Shown here: one piece after another, positions 1 through 5,655 of the stretch
How the letters are laid out: each line of letters opens with the position of its first letter
How positions within the stretch are numbered: the stretch's first letter is position 1
From: DSNY01 sp037442465
GTDB lineage: Bacteria; Pseudomonadota; Gammaproteobacteria; Burkholderiales; Burkholderiaceae_F
NCBI GenBank assembly: GCA_037442465.1
Contig: JBBIQI010000214.1
Coordinates: forward strand, 1-5,660
Length of the DNA: 5,660 nucleotides
Reading direction: 5' to 3'
Notes under the pieces: model-generated
What the model was told of the DNA's origin: nothing
What the model saw: only the letters and a program-made list of their open reading frames with translations
The model's database searches: none
Program-made: the position numbers and the translations under genes

Positions 1-2
1 TG

Positions 3-3000
3 CGCAACCGGCGCGGCGCCGCGGCCGCGCCGCTGGCCGCGCAGCGCGCCGAAGCGCTGCTCGCGAACGCGCCACCGCCCGTCTTCTTCGAGGAGAGCCC
101 GGACGCGATCGTGCGCTTCGACGAAGCGCTGCGCGTCGTGTACGCCAACCCTGCGCTCGAACGCGCCACCGCGGTGGCGCGGCGCGAGTTTCTCGGCCGG
201 CGGCTCGGCGAGGTCGAGCGCTTTGCCGCTTTCGCGCCGCTGTGGGAGGGCAACCTCGGTGCCGTGCTCGAAAGCGAGGAAAACCGCTGGTTCAAGTTCG
301 CGTTCCCGCATCCGACCGGGCGCAAGCTGTTCGACGTGCGGCTGGCGATCGAGCACGCCACGGCCGGCACGGTGCGGCACGTGACGGCGGTGTTGCGCGA
401 CGTCACCGTGCCGAAGGCCGCGTTGCGCGAATCGCGCGAGGCAGGCGATTTCATCGAGACGATGCTGTCGGCCGCGCGCATCGGCGTGTGCGTGCTCGAC
501 CGGCATCTGCGCTACCGCGCGTGGAACGCCCACCTTGAAGAACTGCTCGGGGTGCCGGCCGACGCGGTCATCGGCCGGCGGCCGGACGAGGTGCCGGAGA
601 TCGCCGCGCACCCGGAGATCATGCGACAGCTCGCGCGCATGCGCGACGGGACGCTGCGCTCGCCGCAGACCACCGAGTACCAGTTCGGCGGCGCCCGCCA
701 GCCTTGGCTGCGCGTCAAGCGCACGCCGGTGTACGACGCCCGCGGGCGCTTCGACGGCGTGTTCGTCACGATCGAACGCATCGATCGCGAGCGCTTTGCC
801 GAGACCTCGCTCGCCGCGCTGCGCCACGCGCTCGATTCGGCCGGCGAGATGGTGCTGGAGATCGACCGTCACGGCACGGTACTGGACGCCAACGAAACCG
901 CGCTCGCCTGGCTCGGCTACGCGCGCGACCAGTTGAAAGGCATGCCGCTGGCGGCGATCGACGCGTCGCTGACGCCGGAGGGCTTCGCCGAGATCCTGGG
1001 CGAGCTCGAAGGGCGCGGCGCCTTCCACGGCGAGGCACGCTACCGCACGAAGCGCGGTTCGGAGTTCCCGGTGGACCTGGTGCTGCAGCGGGTCGAACAC
1101 GGGGACCGCGAGTTCATCTTCGGGCTGGTGCGCGACATCTCCGACCGCAAGCGCATCGAGGCGCAGTTGACCGACGCGGTGTGGCGGTTCCGCACGATCT
1201 TCGAGGAAAGCCCGGTCGCCAACCTGCTGCTGGATGCCGGCTTTCGCATCGTGCAGGCCAACCGCGCCGCCGGCGAGCTGGTCGGCGTGCCGGCGGACGA
1301 ACTGGTCGGCGGCGATCCCGCGGCGCTGTTCGCGGTCGACGACGCCGGCGCGATGGCGCGGCTGCGCGCCGCGATCGCGGCCGGCGCGCAGTCGGCGACG
1401 GAAAGCGATCGTCGCGTGCGCCGTCGCGACGGACACGAGGCCTGGGTCAAGCTCACGCTGCGCGCCTGGGCCGGCGCCGACGGCGAGCGCCATTACCTGC
1501 TCGTGCTGGAGAACTTCACCGAGCGCAAGACCGCCGAGGAGCAGTTGCAGGTGCTGCTGCGCGACCAGCAGACGCTGCTGGAGACGATGACCGTCGGCGT
1601 GGTGCAGGCGCTGCACGGCAAGATCCTGCTCGCCAACCGCGAGTTCGCGCAGATGTTCGGCTACGGCGACGGCGAAGTGATCGGCATGTCGCTGTGGGAC
1701 CTGTGCCGCGACCACGCGAACCGCGCGCCGAGCGAGGTGTCGGGGCTGCCCGCGGTGCGGCCGTACCAGACGACCAGCGCCGAGGTGGTGCTGTTTCGGC
1801 GCGACGGCGAGCCGATCTGGTGCCTGGTGCAGGCGCGGCCGATCCATTCGAACGAGCGGGCCGCGGAAAGCGCGCGCATTGCGGGCCGCCAGGCCGAAGA
1901 GGCGATCTACACGTTCCAGGACGTCTCCGAGATGAAGCGTCAGCGCGAGGCGCTGTCGCGCTCGCTGCTGGAACTGAACGTCGTGCTCGACACCACCTCG
2001 GTGGCCGTGCTGCATCTGGCCGGCGAGCGCGTGATCCGCTGCAACGCGCAGGCGTATCTGATGTTCGGCGGCGACGGCGCCGACCTGATCGGCCGCCGCT
2101 TCGCGGCGCTGTTCGTCGCGGAGTCCGAGTACGAGTCGCAGGCGGCGGCGTCGCAGGCGCGGCTCGCCGGCGGCGAGCTGCACGCGTTCGAAGCGCAGAT
2201 GCGCGGCCGCGACGGCCGCACCTTCTGGGGGCTGGTGTCGGTGCGCGGTGTGGATCCGCGCACGCATGCCAGCGGGCTGATCGCCTCGATCCTCGACATC
2301 TCCGAGCGCAAGGCGCAGGAAGCGCAACTGCAGACGCTGCTCGCGGAGAGCCAGTTGATGTTCGACACGGCGCTGGTCGGCCTGCTGTTCGTGCGCGACG
2401 GCCGCCCGGTGCGCGCCAACAGCGCGATGGAGGAGCTGCTCGCCTGCGAGCCGGGCGGGCTGGTCAACCAGATGCAGCTGTTCGCGCATCCGACCGATCA
2501 GCTGCTGCTGGCGAGTCTCGCCGAGCGCTACGCCGACATCAACGAACGCGGCGTCTGCGAATTCGAGCTGCACATGTTCCGCCGCAAGGGCGAGCCGATC
2601 TGGGTCGCGGTGCAGGGGCGCGCTGTCAACCCGGAGCGGCCCGAGCTGGGTTACATCTTCGCGTTCGTCAACGTCGACGAACGCAGGCGTTCCGAGCGCG
2701 AGCTGCGCGCCACGCTCGCCGAACTGCAGCTGATCTTCGACAACGCGCTGATCGCGATGGTCTATGTCGCCGACGAGCTGATCGTCAAGGCCAACGCGGC
2801 GACGGTGCGCATGTTCGGTTACGCCGAAGCCGACCTGCGCGAGTTGCAGATCGGCGCGCTGTTCGCCGATCCGATCGACTGGAACGAGGTGTGCGCGCAG
2901 CCAAACGGCGGCGAGACCATGTTCGAGAAGCAGATGCGGCGCGCCGACGGCTCGACCTTCTGGTGCGCCGGCAACGCGCGGCCGATCGACCCGACGCTGC

Positions 3001-4484
3001 CCGAGCGCGGCATGATCCTGGCGCTGATGGACGTGGACCTGCGGCGCCGCTCGGAGGACGAACTCAAGCGCGTGCGCAATTATCTGGACCTCGTCGTCGA
3101 ACACCTGCCGGTGCTGGTGTCGGTGCGCGAGGCGGCGAGCGGGCGCTTCGTAAGCCTGAACCGCGCCGGCGAGGCGATCACGGGGCTGGCGCGCGAGCAG
3201 GTCATCGGCCGTACCTGGCACGAGGTCTACGGGCGCCAGTTCGCCGACCTGTACGCCGAACTGGACCGCAAGGCGCTCGCCGCGGGCCAGCAGGTCGAGC
3301 GCCCGCGCGACGTGATGCTGCGTGCCGACGGTCGCGCGTTGACGGTCAACCAGCGCGTCGTTCCGCTGTTCGAGGGCGAGGCCGACGGCAAGCCGCAGGC
3401 GCGCTACGTGATGTCGATCATCGACGACCTGACCGAGGAGGTGCGCGCCGAGGCGGCGCTGCGCGAGACCGAGGCGCGCTTCCGCCAGTTCGCCGAGAAC
3501 ATCGACCAGTTGCTGTTCATCGCGTCGGCCGACCTGGACGCCGTGCTGTACGTCAATCCGCGCTACGCGGCGCTGGTCGGCGGCTTGCCCGACGAGCTGC
3601 TCGACGACCCGCGCAATGCGCTCAAGCACGTGCACTTCGACGACGCGCCGATGGTTGCGCGCGCGCTGCCGCGGCTGGTCGCGCGCATGCGGCGCGTGCG
3701 CAAGGGCGAGCTGACGGTGCGCGTCGATCATCCGAAACGCGGCGTGCGCGTGCTGCACCTGCGGCTGAATCCGGTGCGCATGCCCGACGGCATCGTGCGC
3801 GTGTTCGGCGTGGCCGACGACGTGACCGAGCGCACCGCGGCCGAGCGCCAGCGCATCGAGGAGGCGGTCAAGCAGCGCGACATCCTCGTGCGCGAAGTGC
3901 ATCACCGCATCAAGAACAACCTGCAAGGAGTGGCCGGGCTGCTGCAGCACATGGCGAACGCCAAGCCCGAGCTGGCCGGCCCGCTGAACGAGATCGCCGG
4001 CCAGATCCAGGCGATTGCGCAGGTGCACGGGCTGCAGATCCGCGCCACCGGCACCTTGCCGGTGCTGGGCGTCGTGCAGGGCATCTTCACCAACCTGTCG
4101 AACATGTTCGGTGTGGAGATCCGCTTCGAGACGCCGCCGCCGGCGCTGTGGCGCTGGGGCCTGCCGGAAAACGAAGCGGTGCCGCTGGCGCTGGTGATCA
4201 ACGAACTGGGCACCAACGCGATCAAGTACCGCGGCAGCCGCGATCAGGGCGTGGCGGTGCGCGTGATGGCCAAGCCCGAGGGCGTGGAGCTGCGCATCGA
4301 AAACGCAGGGACACTGAAGCCCGGCTTCGACCTCGCACGGATCGCCTCGAGCGTCTCCGGGCTGGGGCTGGTCAAGGCGTTGCTGCCGCGGCGCGGCGCC
4401 AGGCTTGCGATCGAACAAGCCGGCGGCACCGTGCTGACCCGGCTGGATCTGTCGCCGCCGGCGATCGGCGAGGACACGGGCTAA
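3..4484 (+). CDS. Multi-PAS sensor histidine kinase, HisKA_2 type (5' partial)
   Basis: Predicted to autophosphorylate on His in response to PAS-sensed signals and pass phosphate to a response regulator, probably the ANTAR protein at 5050-5655. The frame is open from base 3 with no upstream start in the window. GTG 111 lies inside the first PAS domain (VFFEESPDAIV just before it), so the real start is upstream. Counting GTG 111 as residue 1, PAS domains lie at about -10 to 99, 113-226, 232-345, 357-472, 487-607, 621-733, 747-858, 871-978, 990-1108 and 1123-1240 (the last PAS_3-like, with YVNPRYAALVGG). Most end in D(I/V)(S/T)ER(K)-like motifs and are joined by short helical linkers. Then come HisKA_2 (about 1258-1333, EVHHRIKNNLQ, likely phosphoacceptor H1265) and HATPase_c (about 1353-1450, N box NELGTNAIKY, G2 box SGLGL). 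The G1 box is atypical. No transmembrane helix or LOV cysteine motif is seen; the PAS ligands are unknown. The stop is TAA 4482. Family call secure; signal unknown. Confidence 0.93.
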   Translation, partial: RNRRGAAAAPLAAQRAEALLANAPPPVFFEESPDAIVRFDEALRVVYANPALERATAVARREFLGRRLGEVERFAAFAPLWEGNLGAVLESEENRWFKFAFPHPTGRKLFDVRLAIEHATAGTVRHVTAVLRDVTVPKAALRESREAGDFIETMLSAARIGVCVLDRHLRYRAWNAHLEELLGVPADAVIGRRPDEVPEIAAHPEIMRQLARMRDGTLRSPQTTEYQFGGARQPWLRVKRTPVYDARGRFDGVFVTIERIDRERFAETSLAALRHALDSAGEMVLEIDRHGTVLDANETALAWLGYARDQLKGMPLAAIDASLTPEGFAEILGELEGRGAFHGEARYRTKRGSEFPVDLVLQRVEHGDREFIFGLVRDISDRKRIEAQLTDAVWRFRTIFEESPVANLLLDAGFRIVQANRAAGELVGVPADELVGGDPAALFAVDDAGAMARLRAAIAAGAQSATESDRRVRRRDGHEAWVKLTLRAWAGADGERHYLLVLENFTERKTAEEQLQVLLRDQQTLLETMTVGVVQALHGKILLANREFAQMFGYGDGEVIGMSLWDLCRDHANRAPSEVSGLPAVRPYQTTSAEVVLFRRDGEPIWCLVQARPIHSNERAAESARIAGRQAEEAIYTFQDVSEMKRQREALSRSLLELNVVLDTTSVAVLHLAGERVIRCNAQAYLMFGGDGADLIGRRFAALFVAESEYESQAAASQARLAGGELHAFEAQMRGRDGRTFWGLVSVRGVDPRTHASGLIASILDISERKAQEAQLQTLLAESQLMFDTALVGLLFVRDGRPVRANSAMEELLACEPGGLVNQMQLFAHPTDQLLLASLAERYADINERGVCEFELHMFRRKGEPIWVAVQGRAVNPERPELGYIFAFVNVDERRRSERELRATLAELQLIFDNALIAMVYVADELIVKANAATVRMFGYAEADLRELQIGALFADPIDWNEVCAQPNGGETMFEKQMRRADGSTFWCAGNARPIDPTLPERGMILALMDVDLRRRSEDELKRVRNYLDLVVEHLPVLVSVREAASGRFVSLNRAGEAITGLAREQVIGRTWHEVYGRQFADLYAELDRKALAAGQQVERPRDVMLRADGRALTVNQRVVPLFEGEADGKPQARYVMSIIDDLTEEVRAEAALRETEARFRQFAENIDQLLFIASADLDAVLYVNPRYAALVGGLPDELLDDPRNALKHVHFDDAPMVARALPRLVARMRRVRKGELTVRVDHPKRGVRVLHLRLNPVRMPDGIVRVFGVADDVTERTAAERQRIEEAVKQRDILVREVHHRIKNNLQGVAGLLQHMANAKPELAGPLNEIAGQIQAIAQVHGLQIRATGTLPVLGVVQGIFTNLSNMFGVEIRFETPPPALWRWGLPENEAVPLALVINELGTNAIKYRGSRDQGVAVRVMAKPEGVELRIENAGTLKPGFDLARIASSVSGLGLVKALLPRRGARLAIEQAGGTVLTRLDLSPPAIGEDTG
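81..3830 (+). other. Array of ten tandem PAS domains within the kinase
   Basis: Ten PAS modules occupy roughly 81-410, 447-788, 804-1145, 1179-1526, 1569-1931, 1971-2309, 2349-2684, 2721-3044, 3078-3434 and 3477-3830. Each shows the usual order: a helical linker, a short hydrophobic strand (such as IGVCVLD, EMVLEID or ANLLLD), a conserved N about 8-12 residues on (YANPA, DANET, QANRA, LANRE, KANAA), a central helix often with FGY or VG(V)PADE, then a RRDG/RADG turn, a final strand pair and a D-[IV]-[ST]-E-R terminus. PAS domains bind small ligands or cofactors or mediate dimerisation. No heme- or flavin-specific signature stands out, so no ligand is assigned. Boundaries are approximate (about 10 residues). 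Confidence 0.88.
1569..3044 (+). repeat. PAS5-PAS8: apparent two-domain (A-B-A-B) duplication
   Basis: PAS5 and PAS7 share FRR(D/K)GEPIW and a preceding linker of the form LQ(V/T)LL...T..VG. PAS6 and PAS8 share FE.QMR..DG.TFW and the linker/core pattern LLELNVVLDTT / LAELQLIFDNA followed by (R/K)(C/A)NA....MFG. A 15-nt identity (GGCGAGCCGATCTGG) occurs at 1806-1820 and 2589-2603. The marker Trp residues are 261 codons apart for PAS5/7 and 245 for PAS6/8. The 16-codon difference matches an extra stretch in PAS5. This suggests that a two-PAS unit was duplicated. All four also belong to one broad PAS subtype, so some of the likeness may be older than the duplication. Confidence 0.6.
3882..4460 (+). 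other. HisKA_2 dimerisation/phosphoacceptor and HATPase_c catalytic module
   Basis: This is the transmitter part of the kinase. The codons at 3900-3905 encode His-His in EVHHRIKNNLQ. By analogy with the HRxKN motif of HWE/HisKA_2 kinases, the second His (3903-3905) is the likely phosphoacceptor. The ATPase N box NELGTNAIKY places the usual catalytic Glu and Mg-binding Asn at residues 1365 and 1369. The G2 box is SGLGL at 1416-1420. Where a DxGxG G1 box is expected, the sequence reads IENAGTLKPGFD (1396-1407), without the usual Asp. The domain ends about 10 residues before the stop, so the protein has no C-terminal receiver: phosphotransfer must be to a separate protein. Confidence 0.87.
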
Positions 4485-4505
4485 GGCTCAGGGTCGTGGA
4501 TCAAA

Positions 4506-4535
4506 GATTGGGGATCGAAGAATCATTGAGGATTA
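4506..4535. repeat. Degenerate heptamer repeat tract (GATTGGG-like orientation)
   Basis: Starting 22 bases after the kinase stop, the sequence reads as diverged 7-base units: GATTGGG, GATCGAA, GAATCAT, TGAGGAT. The first is close to the reverse complement of the AATCCYG units further downstream. Such tracts are, from memory, frequent in intergenic DNA of Xanthomonadaceae. No function is assigned. The units are few and diverged, so the tract is only moderately certain. Confidence 0.4.
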
Positions 4536-4594
4536 CGCAATCTCGTGACATCCACACCTTGCGAATTCGCTTCGCGCCGGCTGTCGCCGGTTCG

Positions 4595-4666
4595 GTCATC
4601 CCGAGCGCAGCGAGGGATCTCCGCGCTGCGAGCGGCGGAGATTCCTCGCCGTTGGCTCGGAATGAC
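4595..4666. repeat. 72-bp nested inverted repeat (GTCATYCCGAGC family), REP/MITE-like
   Basis: The outer arms GTCATCCCGAGC (4595-4606) and GCTCGGAATGAC (4655-4666) are complementary with one mismatch. The inner arms at 4610-4624 (GCGAGGGATCTCCGC) and 4635-4649 (GCGGAGATTCCTCGC) are also complementary over 15 bases with one mismatch. Both mismatches would be G-U or A-C depending on the strand transcribed. The 10-base loop is GCTGCGAGCG, and small asymmetric bulges (GCA / CGTTG) separate the arms. The sequence matches a widely dispersed bacterial intergenic repeat known to me in the form GTCATTCCGAGCGCAGCGAGGAATCT. No transposase is present, so any mobility would be in trans. It could fold as a strong RNA hairpin, but no T-run follows. 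Confidence 0.82.
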
Positions 4667-4744
4667 GAGGGCTCAGCCATGCGCACGCCAAGCGGTTGGC
4701 ACGTGTCACGAGGATAAGAAACGGTCAATGGGATGCAGCCCACC

Positions 4745-4760
4745 GCGCAGCGCGCTGCGC
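4745..4760. repeat. Perfect 16-bp palindrome GCGCAGCGCGCTGCGC
   Basis: The sequence is identical to its own reverse complement over 16 bases and sits in the kinase-regulator gap. It could be a dyad for a dimeric DNA-binding protein or a cruciform. In DNA this rich in GCGC it could also arise by chance, and no binding-site family is recognised. Confidence 0.45.
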
Positions 4761-4787
4761 CGCTTGTCCGCCTTGCGCCAGATCCAG

Positions 4788-4808
4788 AATCCTGAATCCC
4801 GAGTCCTC
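4788..4808. repeat. Degenerate heptamer repeats (AATCCTG / AATCCCG / AGTCCTC)
   Basis: Three consecutive 7-base units follow the pattern ARTCCYS. The 10-mer TCCTGAATCC (4790-4799) recurs exactly at 5018-5027 just before the response-regulator gene. The octamer CTCAGAAG that follows (4806-4813) recurs as its reverse complement CTTCTGAG at 5010-5017, so the two copies are partly direct and partly inverted. This is a dispersed repeat of unknown function. Confidence 0.55.
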
Positions 4809-4895
4809 AGAAGCCGTGAGGATTTCGTCTTGAGCGGGCCGCTGGCCAGGCGCACGCAGCCGCAGGACCGAGACATACAAGCGGATAGGCGAGGC

Positions 4896-4913
4896 CCGAA
4901 AACGCAGTTTCGG
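4896..4913 (+). other. Small hairpin: 6-bp stem with six-base loop ACGCAG
   Basis: CCGAAA (4896-4901) pairs perfectly with TTTCGG (4908-4913), leaving a six-base loop, ACGCAG. A six-base loop is the shape recognised by ANTAR regulators, whose loops typically have A at position 1 and G at position 4. This loop has the A but C at position 4, so it is not a proper match. No T-run follows, so it is not an intrinsic terminator. Confidence 0.45.
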
Positions 4914-4920
4914 CGCAGGC

Positions 4921-4943
4921 TCACATCGGCAGAGCCGATGTGA
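4921..4943 (+). other. Perfect 10-bp hairpin with AGA triloop
   Basis: TCACATCGGC (4921-4930) is exactly complementary to GCCGATGTGA (4934-4943) around the loop AGA. It begins 7 bases after the preceding small hairpin. A weaker 5-bp alternative pairs GGCTC (4918-4922) with GAGCC (4932-4936) and would exclude the main stem. No T-run follows. It could be an RNA structure in a leader, an operator dyad, or part of a repeat. Confidence 0.55.
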
Positions 4944-5014
4944 AGCGGAGCGGCCGGAGCCAACACCGCGCAACGACGCCGGCGGGCCGCGCAGCAGAAA
5001 GATTCACAGCTTCT

Positions 5015-5028
5015 GAGTCCTGAATCCT
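5015..5028. repeat. Heptamer repeat copy upstream of the response regulator
   Basis: Two units, AGTCCTG and AATCCTC, share the 10-mer TCCTGAATCC with the tract at 4788-4808. They end 21 bases before the ATG of the regulator, so they fall where its promoter or leader would be expected. Confidence 0.5.
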
Positions 5029-5049
5029 CGAACGTGCCAAGATAGCGCC

Positions 5050-5655
5050 ATGAGCGAGAACAAACCGCTGATCCTGGTGGTCGACGACGACCGGCTCGTG
5101 CTGGCCACCGTCGTCGCCGGGCTCAAGCAGGCGGACTTCGATGTCATCGAGGCCGACAACGGCGACGATGCGATCCTGCTGGCGCGCAAGCACAAGCCCA
5201 CGCTCGCGATCCTCGACATGCGGATGCAGGGCAAGAGCGGCATGGACGTCGCCCGCTACCTCGCCGCCAACACGACGACCGGCTTCATGTTCCTGTCGGC
5301 TTTCGGCGACAGCGACATCATCGAGGAAGCGACCAGGCTCGGCGCGCTGGGCTACCTGGTCAAGCCGCTCGACGTCAAGCAAATCGTGCCTGCGGTGCGT
5401 GCCGCGCTGGTGCGCGTACGGGAGCGACCGCCCGAGCCGCGCGCGAGCGCGCGGCCGCCCACGCTGGCGCCGGTCGGTGCGCCCGGCCGCGAACAGAGTG
5501 TCGCGATCGGCATCCTGATGGAGCGGCTGCGGCTCGACTACGACCGCGCGCTCGAGGCGCTGCGCTCGCAAGCCAGACGCGAAGGCCGCTCGGTCGACGA
5601 GCTGGCCGCGAGCATGGTCGACGCGGCCAACCGCCTCAATTCGATCCCGCGGTAG
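5050..5655 (+). CDS. ANTAR-domain response regulator (predicted RNA-binding antiterminator)
   Basis: The 201-residue protein has a receiver (about residues 5-122) and an ANTAR domain (about 147-199). Receiver signatures are complete: acidic pocket D12-D13, phosphoacceptor D56 in LAILDMRM, S83 in FLSA, and K105 in YLVKP. The C-terminal part SVAIGILMERL...ALEALRSQARREGRS matches the ANTAR pattern (A152, G154-ILM157, A167, L171, A175), although Ile153 replaces the usual Lys of AKGILM. ANTAR regulators such as NasT, AmiR and EutV bind paired RNA hairpins and block termination. HisKA_2 kinases are usual partners, which supports pairing with the upstream kinase. The linker (123-146) is Pro/Arg/Ala-rich instead of the coiled coil found in EutV-like proteins. 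The ATG start immediately precedes the first receiver strand. The upstream AAGATA is a poor Shine-Dalgarno match. TAG ends at 5655. Confidence 0.94.
   Translation: MSENKPLILVVDDDRLVLATVVAGLKQADFDVIEADNGDDAILLARKHKPTLAILDMRMQGKSGMDVARYLAANTTTGFMFLSAFGDSDIIEEATRLGALGYLVKPLDVKQIVPAVRAALVRVRERPPEPRASARPPTLAPVGAPGREQSVAIGILMERLRLDYDRALEALRSQARREGRSVDELAASMVDAANRLNSIPR

Larger units (their letters stand above)
4485..5049. other. 565-base intergenic region rich in repeats and hairpins, no credible gene
   Basis: This gap lies between two co-directional signalling genes. Open frames crossing it are unlike known proteins and run into repeat sequence (one translates as SRAQRGI...LGMTRA, the typical reading of the hairpin repeat). 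It holds heptamer-type repeats near both ends and in the middle, a 72-bp nested inverted repeat, a 10-bp palindrome (GCGAATTCGC, 4561-4570), a 16-bp palindrome, and two adjacent small hairpins at 4896-4943. There is no tRNA-like or rRNA-like sequence. No intrinsic terminator with a U-tract was found after the kinase stop, and no convincing sigma70 promoter was seen. Confidence 0.75.

Noticed and set aside
111..113. GTG 111 as the real start of the kinase
   Set aside because: The frame stays open to base 3, and the residues just upstream (VFFEESPDAIV) are the first strand of the first PAS domain, so this start would cut a domain.
3..3830. LOV (flavin) or heme-PAS assignment for one of the sensor domains
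   Set aside because: No NCRFLQ-type cysteine motif is present, and no histidine could be tied to a FixL-like heme site from sequence alone.
4595..4666. The hairpin repeat as an intrinsic terminator for the kinase
   Set aside because: The stem is strong but the sequence after it (GAGGGCTCAGCC) has no T-run on the plus strand, and the structure matches a dispersed repeat instead.
704..4717. A 1337-codon open frame overlapping the kinase in another frame
   Set aside because: Its translation is low-complexity Arg/Ala/Gly-rich sequence without domains. It is the shadow frame expected in very GC-rich coding DNA; the kinase frame has coherent PAS and transmitter motifs throughout.
4545..4943. Plus-strand 132-codon frame in the gap
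   Set aside because: It runs through the 72-bp hairpin repeat, giving the familiar spurious SRAQRGI...LGMTRA translation, and has no domain-like segment.
4485..5049. CRISPR array or tRNA/small RNA gene in the gap
   Set aside because: The repeats are short, diverged and irregularly spaced, with no spacer pattern, and no cloverleaf or CCA end was found.
4921..5571. Minus-strand 216-codon frame opposite the response regulator
   Set aside because: It is the antisense image of a conserved receiver/ANTAR gene, has no recognisable domain, and its codon pattern follows from the plus-strand gene.
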